Shown: positions 1 through 7,432, numbered from the stretch's first letter. The stretch is DNA of 9,649 bases from an uncultured Eubacteriales bacterium (GCA_905206455.1 CAJLHL010000089.1:1-9649), one strand, 5' to 3'. Numbers and translations: made by a program. The notes: generated from the sequence alone by a model not told the origin.

Positions 1-223
1 TCTTTGGCAATTTGTTCCACTGCTTCGATAACCTCTCCTGAACTGACTCCTTCGGTGCCGGCGGAGAGCCTTCTTCCCGACGCTTTTCCGTCCGGCTTTT
101 GACGGCTGCGGAAAGGATTCCGTCAGATTTCTTCCTTCCCGCATTTTTACTGTACGGCGCTAAAAAATATATTCGATCCCTAAATTAGATCATCTCCATT
201 TTTTATACCCTGCCATTTTCATA
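1..223. other. Non-coding stretch downstream of gyrA, no supported gene
   Basis: This is the 3' flank of gyrA. I see no recognisable protein, RNA gene or convincing intrinsic terminator for the gyrBA transcript. Positions 64-116 contain a GC-rich imperfect inverted repeat (CCGTC near 88-92 and GACGG near 101-105), but no T run follows it on either strand. Two minus-strand frames stay open to the window edge (from 144 and from 122); neither has a convincing start and ribosome-binding site. The last part of the second frame reads like normal protein (GVSSGEVIEAVEQIAK), so a gene continuing beyond position 1 cannot be excluded. Confidence 0.5.
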
Positions 224-2728
224 TCAAACGTCGAGACTCGTCTGTTCCTCATCTGAATTGCCGTCATGTACTGTTTCATTTTCGACTGCACTGTCTTTTT
301 CTTCGTTCACTACTTTTGCCATGGCGATGATATTGGCATCTTCTGCGACTTTCATAATTCTGACGCCCTGCGTAGCTCTTCCCAGGCGCGACACATCTTC
401 GGCTTTGATCCGGATGATAATGCCGTCGGAATTGATGAGCATAATTTCGTCATTCTCGTTGACCGCCATCGCCCCGATCAATTCTCCGGTCTTCTTAAAC
501 TTCGCCTTGTCGTAAGTGAGCAGTCCCTTGCCGCCTCTGGCCTGTATTTTATAATCTTTGACCGGGGTTCTCTTGCCATAGCCCGCCTGTGTAACTACGA
601 GAAGTTCCTCATCCTTCTCCGCCAGTTCCATCGCTACGACTTCATCCCCTTCTTCCAGCTGAATCGCCCTCACTCCTGCAGCGATTCTTCCCATCGGTCT
701 CACGTCTTCTTCACTGAAGCAGATGCTCTTGCCGTGCTTCGTCACGATGATGACATTGCTCGTACCGGAAGTCTGTTTAATGCCGATCAGTTCGTCGCCG
801 TCTTTGAGGTTAATGGCGATGAGCCCCGATTTCCGGTTGGTATCAAACTGTGCCAGCGCTGTCTTTTTTATCGTTCCTTTTTTGGTGACAGCGATGAGAT
901 ACTTATCCGAATCGAATTCACTCAGAGGAATCACCGCAGTAATCCTCTCGTGCTGCATCAGATTCAGGAAATTGACCGCAGGAGTTCCTTTTGCGGTTCG
1001 CTGAGCCTCAGGTATTTCATAGGCTTTCATGCGGTGGGCTTTTCCCGTATTGGTAAAGAACATCAGATGATCGTGGGTCGAAGTGATGATCATATTCTTC
1101 ACGAAATCATTTTCTCTTGTGGTAATTCCGGTAATCCCCTTGCCGCCTCTCTTCTGCGTCTTATAGGTATCCATCGCCACCCTCTTGATATATCCCAGAT
1201 GAGTCAGCGTAATCGCCACCTGCTGTTCCTGAATGAGATCGGATTCGTCGATTTCACTGGAATCCGCCACGATTTCCGTCCTTCTCTCGTCGGAGAATTT
1301 CTCTTTGATTTCCAGAAGCTCTCCTTTGATAACGCCCATGAGAATTTTTTCATCGGATAAAATCGCCTGATACCAGTTGATCTTTTCCATAAGTTCCGCA
1401 TATTCGGCTTCGATCTTTTCTCTTTCCAGTCCCTGGAGTCTGGCAAGTCTCATATCCAAAATTGCCTGAGCCTGAACGTCGGACAGACCGAATCTCTCCA
1501 TCAGCTTCTGCTTGGCGTCGTTATAGCTGGAACGGATCACTTTGATCACTTCGTCGATATTATCCAGGGCGATGATGTATCCTTCGAGAATATGAGCCCG
1601 CTCCTCTGCTTTTTTCAGATCGTAGCGCGTTCTTCTCGTCACCACTTCTTTTTGGAATTTGATATAGTTATCAAGTATATCATACAGATTCAGCAGCTTC
1701 GGCTGACCATCCACCAGAGCGATCATGATAACGCTGAAAGTATCCTGGAGCTGTGTGTGCTTAAATAATCTGTTCAGGGTAATCTGAGGGTTCGCATCCT
1801 TTTTCAGTTCTACCACGATACGCATACCGTCGCGGTCGGACTCGTCACGGATATCCGAGATATGTTCGATTCGCTTGTCTTTTACGAGCTCTGCGATTTT
1901 TTCAATCAGACGGGCTTTATTTACCTGATACGGAATCTCGGTAAATACGATCTGCATTTTTCCTCTCGAAGTTTCCTCAAATTCGTATTTGGAACGTACT
2001 TTAATCTTTCCCTGCCCCGTACGATAAGCTTCTCTCGCCGCATTTCTGCCGAGAATCTGCGCTCCTGTCGGAAAGTCCGGAGCCTGAATGATATCGATGA
2101 GATCCTCGATATCGCAGTTTTCGTCATCGATCATACGTACTGTTGCATCTATGACATCTCCCAGGTTATGCGGAGGAATAGACGTAGCCATACCCACGGC
2201 AATACCGTTGGAACCGTTTACCAGAAGGTTCGGATATCTGGACGGAAGAACTACCGGCTCCTTTTCGTCACCGTCGAAATTCGGCTGAAAATCGACGGTA
2301 TCTTTATTCAGATCTCTCAGCATCTGCAGCGCGAAAGGTGTCATTCTCGCCTCTGTGTAACGCATCGCGGCAGCGCTGTCCCCATCGACAGAACCGAAGT
2401 TTCCGTGTCCGTCCACCAGCGGATATCGGATATTCCATTCCTGCGCAAGTCTTACCATTGCATAGTACACAGAACTGTCTCCATGAGGATGATACTTACC
2501 CAGCACGTCACCGACGATACGCGCGGATTTTCTGTGAGGCTTGTCCGGCGTAACTCCCAGTTCCGTCATATCGTACAAAATTCTTCTGTGTACGGGCTTC
2601 AGGCCGTCTCTGACATCCGGAAGAGCACGTCCGACAATGACGCTCATCGAATAATCGATATAGGACGAACGCATAATATCGTCTATTTCTTTGTGAAGAA
2701 TTTTCGTATCTTCAACCAGATTTTCCAT
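224..2728 (-). CDS. gyrA: DNA gyrase subunit A
   Basis: GyrA is the DNA breakage-reunion subunit of gyrase, the A2B2 type II topoisomerase that introduces negative supercoils using ATP. The 834-residue length is normal. The N-terminal winged-helix domain holds the catalytic tyrosine Y124 in AAMRYTEARM, preceded by R123. The quinolone-determining region is at 80-91 (HPHGDSSVYYAM): the E. coli Ser83 equivalent is S85, but the Asp87 equivalent is Y89 instead of the usual Asp or Glu. The C-terminal beta-pinwheel starts near 500. Its GyrA-box is QKRGGKG at 525-531, one change from QRRGGKG, so this is gyrase rather than ParC, which lacks a proper box. A related QARGGKG sits at 729-735. The last 26 or so residues form an acidic tail, as in other GyrA proteins where such tails modulate DNA wrapping. 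ATG start with AGGAGT at 2734-2739. Probably cotranscribed with gyrB 32 bp upstream. Confidence 0.98.
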   Translation of the reverse strand: MENLVEDTKILHKEIDDIMRSSYIDYSMSVIVGRALPDVRDGLKPVHRRILYDMTELGVTPDKPHRKSARIVGDVLGKYHPHGDSSVYYAMVRLAQEWNIRYPLVDGHGNFGSVDGDSAAAMRYTEARMTPFALQMLRDLNKDTVDFQPNFDGDEKEPVVLPSRYPNLLVNGSNGIAVGMATSIPPHNLGDVIDATVRMIDDENCDIEDLIDIIQAPDFPTGAQILGRNAAREAYRTGQGKIKVRSKYEFEETSRGKMQIVFTEIPYQVNKARLIEKIAELVKDKRIEHISDIRDESDRDGMRIVVELKKDANPQITLNRLFKHTQLQDTFSVIMIALVDGQPKLLNLYDILDNYIKFQKEVVTRRTRYDLKKAEERAHILEGYIIALDNIDEVIKVIRSSYNDAKQKLMERFGLSDVQAQAILDMRLARLQGLEREKIEAEYAELMEKINWYQAILSDEKILMGVIKGELLEIKEKFSDERRTEIVADSSEIDESDLIQEQQVAITLTHLGYIKRVAMDTYKTQKRGGKGITGITTRENDFVKNMIITSTHDHLMFFTNTGKAHRMKAYEIPEAQRTAKGTPAVNFLNLMQHERITAVIPLSEFDSDKYLIAVTKKGTIKKTALAQFDTNRKSGLIAINLKDGDELIGIKQTSGTSNVIIVTKHGKSICFSEEDVRPMGRIAAGVRAIQLEEGDEVVAMELAEKDEELLVVTQAGYGKRTPVKDYKIQARGGKGLLTYDKAKFKKTGELIGAMAVNENDEIMLINSDGIIIRIKAEDVSRLGRATQGVRIMKVAEDANIIAMAKVVNEEKDSAVENETVHDGNSDEEQTSLDV

Positions 2729-2741
2729 TTATTACTCCTTT

Positions 2742-2757
2742 TGTTTCACGTGAAACT
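2742..2757. other. parS: Predicted parS (ParB/Spo0J binding) site
   Basis: The 16-mer TGTTTCACGTGAAACT matches the Bacillus-type parS consensus TGTTNCACGTGAAACA at all positions but the last. Its inner 14 bases, GTTTCACGTGAAAC (2743-2756), form a perfect palindrome. It fills half of the gyrB-gyrA spacer, between the gyrB stop and the gyrA ribosome-binding site. ParB proteins bind parS, spread as CTP clamps and recruit SMC for origin segregation, and parS sites cluster near oriC, which is about 4.5 kb away here. The match is seen; binding is inferred. Confidence 0.88.
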
Positions 2758-2760
2758 TCT

Positions 2761-4683
2761 TTAAATATCCAGATTCTGAACGTATTTTGCGTTTTCTTCG
2801 ATGAATTTTCTTCTCGGAGGAACTTTTTCCCCCATCAGCATAGAGAAAGTATCATCCGCGCGGGTAAAATCTTCGATCTTAACTTGAATCAGCGTTCTCG
2901 TAGCATAATCCATCGTCGTCTCCCAGAGCTGATGTGCGTCCATCTCGCCCAAGCCTTTGTATCTCTGGATGTTCAGCTTCTGTCCTGTTCCCAGTTCGGA
3001 CAGCAGTTTTCTCTGTTCTTCTTCTGAGTATGTGTAATATCTCTGCTTGCCCTTTTCCACCTTATAAAGTGGAGGCTGAGCGATGTACACATAACCTTTT
3101 TCGATGAGCGGCCTCATATATCTGTAAAAGAATGTCAGCATCAGCGTACAGATGTGCGCTCCATCCACATCGGCATCGGTCATGATGACGATCTTATGAT
3201 AGCGGAGCTTTTCTTCGTTGAATTCGCTTCCAATTCCACACCCGAAAGCCGTAATCATATTTTTAATTTCATCGGAATTGAGAATTTTATCCAAACGGGC
3301 TTTTTCCACGTTGAGAATCTTGCCTCTGAGAGGAAGTATCGCCTGTCTCTTCCGGTCCCGGCCCGATTTTGCGGATCCTCCCGCGGAATCTCCCTCGACG
3401 AGAAAAATTTCGGAGAGAGCCGGATCTTTTTCACTGCAGTCCGCTAACTTGCCCGGCAGCGTCATGCCGTCAAGGGCGCTCTTTCTTCTGGTGAGATCTC
3501 TCGCCTTTCTGGCAGCTTCTCTCACCCGGGCTGCGCGCAGTCCTTTTTCGATTATGATGCGGGCCTGCTGAGGATTTTCCTCAAAGAAAGCCGTAATGTT
3601 TTCATTGGTAGCGTTGTCCACAAATCCGCGGATCTCGCTGTTGCCCAGTTTTGTTTTCGTCTGCCCCTCAAACTGAGGTTCGGTCAGTTTGACAGAGATG
3701 ATAGCCGTAATCCCCTCCCGGATATCCTCGCCGGAGAGAGCGGCTTCATTTTCTTTGATCAGTTTATTCTTTTTTGCGTAATCATTATACGCTCTCGTCA
3801 GCGCTGTCTTAAAGCCCACGAGATGCGTGCCGCCTTCGGTGGTATTGATATTATTCGCGTAAGAAAGGATAAATTCATTGTATCTGTCGGTATACTGAAG
3901 GGCTACTTCACATTCAAAATTGGCTTTTGTCACTTCAAAATAGACGATATCTTCGTGAATGGGCTCCTTATTACGGTTGATATATTTTACAAATTCTTTG
4001 ATTCCGCCCTCATAATGGAATGTATCCGTTTTCTGAGCTTCTCCGCGCTCGTCGGTAAGGGTGATTTTTATTCCCTTGTTTAAAAAAGCCATCTCCCGCA
4101 GGCGATGCTCCAGAGTGGAATAATTAAAAACTACCGTATCTCTGAATATTTCAGGATCGGGCTTAAACCAAGTCGTCGTTCCTGTAACATCACTGACGCC
4201 CGTCTCTTTCAGAGGATACATCGTCTTTCCCCGCTCGTATCTCTGACGATATACCTTTCCGTCCCGCTTTACTTCGACTTCCATCGCTTCAGAGAGAGCA
4301 TTCACGACAGAAGCGCCCACGCCGTGAAGACCGCCGGAAACTTTATACCCCCCTCCTCCGAACTTACCTCCGGCGTGAAGTACCGTATGAATAACTTCTA
4401 CCGCAGGAATACCCAGCTTCGGATGGATATCCACCGGCATACCTCTTCCGTTGTCGCTGACACGGATCGCATTTTCCCCGGTGATAGTCACGTTGATTTC
4501 CGTACAGTATCCTGCCAGAGCCTCGTCGACGCTGTTATCGACGATTTCGTAGACCAGATGATGAAGACCTGTCTCACTGGTGGAACCGATATACATGCCC
4601 GGTCTCTTTCTTACAGGCTCCAATCCCTCCAGGACCTGAATCTGCTCGGCATTATATTCCTGATTAACTTCTGTATTCGGCAA
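2761..4683 (-). CDS. gyrB: DNA gyrase subunit B
   Basis: GyrB is the ATPase subunit of gyrase and partner of the downstream GyrA. Numbered from the TTG start chosen here it has 640 residues, the short Gram-positive form without the extra DNA-binding insert of E. coli GyrB. The GHKL ATPase fold shows the general base E46 with N50 (VYEIVDNS), DNGRG at 77-81 and a glycine-rich lid at about 105-123. The transducer lysine lies in QTK at 341-343. The TOPRIM domain has EGDSAGG with E430 and the metal-binding DADVD with D503, D505 and D507. The C-terminus (PPRRKFIEENAKYVQNLDI) is typical. Start: a GTG at 4692 is possible, but it lies inside the best Shine-Dalgarno (GAGGTGA, 4689-4695); the TTG at 4683 is 8 bases from GAGG, the same spacing as in rpmH. 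A promoter lies just upstream. Confidence 0.97.
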   Translation of the reverse strand: MPNTEVNQEYNAEQIQVLEGLEPVRKRPGMYIGSTSETGLHHLVYEIVDNSVDEALAGYCTEINVTITGENAIRVSDNGRGMPVDIHPKLGIPAVEVIHTVLHAGGKFGGGGYKVSGGLHGVGASVVNALSEAMEVEVKRDGKVYRQRYERGKTMYPLKETGVSDVTGTTTWFKPDPEIFRDTVVFNYSTLEHRLREMAFLNKGIKITLTDERGEAQKTDTFHYEGGIKEFVKYINRNKEPIHEDIVYFEVTKANFECEVALQYTDRYNEFILSYANNINTTEGGTHLVGFKTALTRAYNDYAKKNKLIKENEAALSGEDIREGITAIISVKLTEPQFEGQTKTKLGNSEIRGFVDNATNENITAFFEENPQQARIIIEKGLRAARVREAARKARDLTRRKSALDGMTLPGKLADCSEKDPALSEIFLVEGDSAGGSAKSGRDRKRQAILPLRGKILNVEKARLDKILNSDEIKNMITAFGCGIGSEFNEEKLRYHKIVIMTDADVDGAHICTLMLTFFYRYMRPLIEKGYVYIAQPPLYKVEKGKQRYYTYSEEEQRKLLSELGTGQKLNIQRYKGLGEMDAHQLWETTMDYATRTLIQVKIEDFTRADDTFSMLMGEKVPPRRKFIEENAKYVQNLDI

Positions 4684-4688
4684 TTGAT

Positions 4689-4695
4689 TCACCTC
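4689..4695 (-). promoter_or_regulatory. gyrB ribosome-binding site that decides the start
   Basis: On the minus strand GAGGTGA matches seven of the eight bases of GGAGGTGA. The GAGG core is followed by 8 bases and then TTG (4683-4681). The upstream GTG candidate (4692-4690) is part of the site itself and so has no properly spaced site of its own. Confidence 0.7.
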
Positions 4696-4724
4696 TCTGC
4701 TTCTGAATTCTGTTAAAAATTTAT

Positions 4725-4752
4725 ATTATCACAAAAAAACTGTGGTTTTCAA
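4725..4752 (-). promoter_or_regulatory. Promoter of gyrB (gyrBA)
   Basis: On the minus strand a -35 box TTGAAA (4752-4747) is separated by 16 bases from GATAAT (4730-4725). TG two bases before it (TGTGATAAT) makes an extended -10. The spacer holds a run of seven T. Transcription would start near 4718, giving a leader of about 35 nt before TTG. It implies that gyrBA is transcribed independently of recF. Confidence 0.65.
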
Positions 4753-4781
4753 TCGACTTATCTGCAATTTTATTCGTCAGA

Positions 4782-4794
4782 TTTATCGGATAAA
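4782..4794. repeat. Short palindrome upstream of the gyrB promoter
   Basis: TTTATCGGATAAA is a perfect 6-1-6 inverted repeat about 30 bp upstream of the gyrB -35 box and about 26 bp past the recF stop. It could be an operator, but AT-rich palindromes of this size also arise by chance. It is too short and lacks a T run to act as a terminator. Confidence 0.35.
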
Positions 4795-4819
4795 GGAACA
4801 CACCGCCTATTGCCGCCCA

Positions 4820-6037
4820 TTATTTTTTGCAGTCCTCTCTGCTCACAGCTCCCTTTTTTACTGTAAAAATAGCATAATCTTCCAGTTGAGATGTAATTTC
4901 ATCGCTTAATTCCGTAGCGGTGATAAAAATCTGAACATCTCCAAAAGATGTGATCAGCTGACGCTGTCTCGTTTTATCTAATTCGGAGAGCACATCGTCC
5001 AAAAGGAGTATAGGCTTTTCTCCGGTCTCCTCTTCTATGAGCATGAGTTCCGCTAACTTGAGAGACAGCGCTGACGTGCGCTGCTGTCCCTGACTCCCGA
5101 AATTCCTGACGTCGATATTGTCGATCTCGATGCGCAGGTCGTCTCTGTGAGGTCCACGCAGCGTGGTCCGTCTTTTCAAATCGTTCTTTCTGTTTTCTTT
5201 GAGAATATGATAAAAATTGTCTCTGACCGCCGTGATATCTTTTGAACTGCCTTCCGCCGGCAGTGCGCTTTTCTGTTTTTTCGGAACAGAGCTCTCAGAA
5301 AAACTTTCCCGGATGCCGAAATCTTTCTTTGGAATATCCGTCGTGCCGTTTTTCTCCAGCGGAATATCGGATTCATAATGCAGATCCAGTCTTTCCCGCC
5401 CCTCGGTGAGATCCCGGTGAATTTTTCTGCTGATCTCTCTCAGCTTTTCGATAAAATCCCCTCGATAAGCTATGATTTTCGCTCCGTATTTTGCCAGTTC
5501 TATATCCCAGATATCGAGCACAGAAAGATCGACCCTTTCTTCTTTCAGAAGAAAATTCCTCTGACTGAGGGCCTTTTTGTACTTTGACAGGCTGTCATAA
5601 TATACCGGTTTCAGCTGACAGAGTTCTCTATCGATAAATTTCCGGCGTTTTTCCGGTTCTTCCTTTACGATTCTCAGATCATCCGGAGAAAATATGACTA
5701 CATAGACGTTTTCCAGAAGTTCAGAAAGTCTGCTTTTTTTTATTCCGTCGATTTTCAGACTTTTTTTATTCTTAATCAGTCCGATTTCGATCGAAAGATC
5801 TTCTCCGTCTTTTTCCGATAAGGTTTTTACTCTCGCCAGATCGCTGCCGAAGCGGATCATTTCGTTGTCCTTTGACGTCCGGAAAGATTTTCCCAGGGAC
5901 ATGATATAGAGCGCTTCCAGCAGATTGGTTTTTCCCTGAGCATTTTCTCCGATGATGATATTTACTTTATGATGAAAGTCGATTCTTTGATTTTCGTAAT
6001 TTCTGAAATTCGTCAGGTCGATCTCTTTGAAGTACAT
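4820..6037 (-). CDS. recF: DNA replication/repair protein RecF
   Basis: RecF is a cytoplasmic SMC-like ABC ATPase that binds single/double-strand junctions and, with RecO and RecR, helps load RecA at gaps. The N-terminus LTNFRNYENQ is typical. Walker A is GENAQGKT at 30-37. The ABC signature lies in FGSQGQQRTSALSLKLAE (313-330), and Walker B in ILLLDDVLSELD (343-354). The protein has 405 residues against about 360-375 for most RecF. The excess is a low-complexity, charged and Ser/Pro/Lys-rich segment at about 227-268 (DNA about 5234-5359), between the lever-arm domain and the conserved LKRRTTLRGPHRDDL (287-301). ATG start with GGTGAG upstream. It follows dnaN by only 12 bp, so it is probably cotranscribed with it; the S4-domain gene often found between them is absent. 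Confidence 0.97.
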   Translation of the reverse strand: MYFKEIDLTNFRNYENQRIDFHHKVNIIIGENAQGKTNLLEALYIMSLGKSFRTSKDNEMIRFGSDLARVKTLSEKDGEDLSIEIGLIKNKKSLKIDGIKKSRLSELLENVYVVIFSPDDLRIVKEEPEKRRKFIDRELCQLKPVYYDSLSKYKKALSQRNFLLKEERVDLSVLDIWDIELAKYGAKIIAYRGDFIEKLREISRKIHRDLTEGRERLDLHYESDIPLEKNGTTDIPKKDFGIRESFSESSVPKKQKSALPAEGSSKDITAVRDNFYHILKENRKNDLKRRTTLRGPHRDDLRIEIDNIDVRNFGSQGQQRTSALSLKLAELMLIEEETGEKPILLLDDVLSELDKTRQRQLITSFGDVQIFITATELSDEITSQLEDYAIFTVKKGAVSREDCKK

Positions 6038-6049
6038 CTTCTCACCGCG

Positions 6050-7162
6050 CTACGACATGATTCTGACCGGAAGGATCAGATAAGTAAAGCTGTCGCTTCC
6101 CGCAGGACGTATGATGCACGGCGATACGTTTGTGTTCAGAGAGATGACAATATCATCCTCTTTCATCACTTTCAGCCCGTCGATGAGATATTTTGAATTA
6201 AATCCGATTTCGATGTTATCTCCATTGATTTTCACAGGTATATTTTCATCGACATTTCCCGCTTCCGACTTGGATGTGATATGAAGGCAGTCATCGACGA
6301 AAGAGAGACGGATCAGATTGTTTCTCCCTTCCTTTGCCAGAAGAGACGCTCTTTCGATGCTGTCGATGAGCAGACTCCTGTCTATGTTAACCGTAGTCTT
6401 GAATTCTTTAGGGATGAGATCCCTGTATTTCAGAAATTTTCCTTCGATCATACGCAGAATGATACGGCTGTCCTCCGTGAGGATCACAGCTTTTTTGTCG
6501 TCTAAAATCAATTCTACATCGTCGTCATCGCTGTCGCTGTCTGCGAGAATTTTATTTATCTCATTGAGAATCCGGGCGGAGATAATGATGTCATCCGACG
6601 GAGCGCTGTCTGTTTTTTCACTGGCTACCGCCATTCGGAATCCGTCCAGAGCTGCCATATTGACATTTCCGTCTTTCATCTCGATGAGCACGCCGACGAT
6701 GACGCCTTTTGATTCGTCGATGCTGGCTGCAAAAGATGTTTTCCTTATCATCTCTTTGAGACTATCTCTGTTCAGTGAGATTTTTCTGTTTTCTAAAACA
6801 GTACCGATATCGGGGAATTCCTCTGCGGGCATTCCTACGATTTTGAATTCGCTCAGGGAGGTGCGGATGGATACATTGTTGTGGTCTGCGAGAGCGATTT
6901 CAATCGATTCGGAAGGTAATTTTCTTACGATCTCTGTAAATAATTTCGCAGGCAGTACGACAGCTCCCGGTTCGAAATCGGAAACTTCCATTTTTTTCTC
7001 GATACTCAGGTCCATGTCCGAAGCGGTCATCGTCAGTGTTCCGGTCTCGTCTATGGATAAGAGAATACCTTTCAGAACGGGCATAGTGCTTCTGACGGTG
7101 ACTGCTTTTGAAACAAAAGCGAGAGCTTTATTTAATTCCTGCTGAGATGTTGTAAACTTCAT
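6050..7162 (-). CDS. dnaN: DNA polymerase III subunit beta (sliding clamp)
   Basis: DnaN dimerises into a ring round duplex DNA and tethers the replicative polymerase and many repair proteins. At 370 residues it has the family length and fits three repeated domains (about 1-125, 127-250, 252-370). Recognisable segments are the N-terminal start MKFTTSQQELNKAL, MPVLKGILL at 27-35, SIDESKGVIVGVLIE at 147-161, LDGFRMAV at 172-179 and the C-terminal YLILPVRIM, which closes the peptide-binding pocket used by polymerase and other clamp-binding proteins. A strongly acidic loop DSDSDDDD sits at about 208-215 in domain II. ATG start with GGAGG six bases upstream. It lies directly after the unwinding part of oriC, in the usual dnaA-dnaN order, and is closely followed by recF. 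Confidence 0.98.
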   Translation of the reverse strand: MKFTTSQQELNKALAFVSKAVTVRSTMPVLKGILLSIDETGTLTMTASDMDLSIEKKMEVSDFEPGAVVLPAKLFTEIVRKLPSESIEIALADHNNVSIRTSLSEFKIVGMPAEEFPDIGTVLENRKISLNRDSLKEMIRKTSFAASIDESKGVIVGVLIEMKDGNVNMAALDGFRMAVASEKTDSAPSDDIIISARILNEINKILADSDSDDDDVELILDDKKAVILTEDSRIILRMIEGKFLKYRDLIPKEFKTTVNIDRSLLIDSIERASLLAKEGRNNLIRLSFVDDCLHITSKSEAGNVDENIPVKINGDNIEIGFNSKYLIDGLKVMKEDDIVISLNTNVSPCIIRPAGSDSFTYLILPVRIMS

Positions 7163-7200
7163 TTTTATCCTCCATGTCTGTTTTCAGCAACGTGAGGCAG

Positions 7201-7225
7201 TTTAGCTTATTATTATAATATTTTT
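7201..7225. other. AT-rich DNA-unwinding element of oriC
   Basis: This stretch in the dnaA-dnaN spacer is almost pure A/T (TTATTATTATAATATTTTTT within it) and directly follows the DnaA-trios. By analogy with B. subtilis, where the unwinding element lies 3' of dnaA, this is where the duplex would open. On the minus strand it also contains TATAAT (7217-7212), a possible -10 box for dnaN, but the hexamer 17 bases upstream (TTACTA) is a poor -35. Confidence 0.7.
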
Positions 7226-7243
7226 TAGTAGTAATAGTAATAA
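7226..7243 (+). other. DnaA-trio element (six trios)
   Basis: Reading TAG TAG TAA TAG TAA TAA, this is six consecutive trinucleotides of the DnaA-trio pattern (5'-TAG/A-3'), through which a DnaA filament engages one single strand. It is followed by a short GC-containing gap AGCC (7244-7247) and a perfect DnaA box (7248-7256). This is the arrangement described for the basal unwinding system of B. subtilis oriC: boxes, GC-rich gap, trios, AT-rich DNA. Confidence 0.85.
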
Positions 7244-7247
7244 AGCC

Positions 7248-7361
7248 TGTGGATAAGTGGATAACTTATGTGGATAATAGAATTTCAACACTTTTTTTGC
7301 AGGCTAGTCTGTGGATAATATGGATATTTTTCCTGACAAGCTGTGAATAGCGTGTTGATAA
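7248..7361 (-). other. oriC: DnaA-box cluster downstream of dnaA (oriC, incC-like)
   Basis: In minus-strand orientation there are three perfect TTATCCACA boxes (plus-strand TGTGGATAA at 7248-7256, 7269-7277 and 7310-7318). One box has one mismatch (7256-7264) and overlaps the first by a base. Weaker copies are TTATCAACA at 7353-7361 and CTATTCACA at 7342-7350. The two boxes nearest the trios are nearly contiguous, as the start of a DnaA filament needs. All point the same way, opposite to the cluster upstream of dnaA. Confidence 0.88.
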
Positions 7362-7432
7362 CTATAGGGGCAAAAACACTTTTTTGAAGGTGGATTTTGC
7401 TCTCTGTCATCCGTTTTTTCTGCCGAAAGGAT

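Noticed and set aside
66..116. GC-rich inverted repeat as a gyrA terminator
   Set aside because: Imperfect stem with competing pairings and no T run on the minus strand after it.
1..144. Two minus-strand frames open to the left edge (48 codons from ATG at 144, and a frame from 122 ending GVSSGEVIEAVEQIAK)
   Set aside because: The first is arginine-rich, has no ribosome-binding site and looks out of frame. The second looks protein-like near the edge, but its only start is a GTG at 20 with a poorly spaced GGAGAGG, leaving six codons; too little to call.
266..1360. Long plus-strand open frame opposite gyrA
   Set aside because: Antisense shadow of a fully conserved gyrA; its translation is rich in Phe, Arg and His and resembles no protein, with no ribosome-binding site.
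6318..7145. Long plus-strand open frame opposite dnaN
   Set aside because: Shadow of dnaN; Ser-rich low-quality translation explained by the complementary codons.
7212..7240. Separate dnaN promoter (TATAAT 7217-7212, TTACTA 7240-7235)
   Set aside because: The -35 is poor and the -10 falls in the AT-rich unwinding element, where such hexamers occur by chance. dnaN is more simply read from the dnaA promoter.
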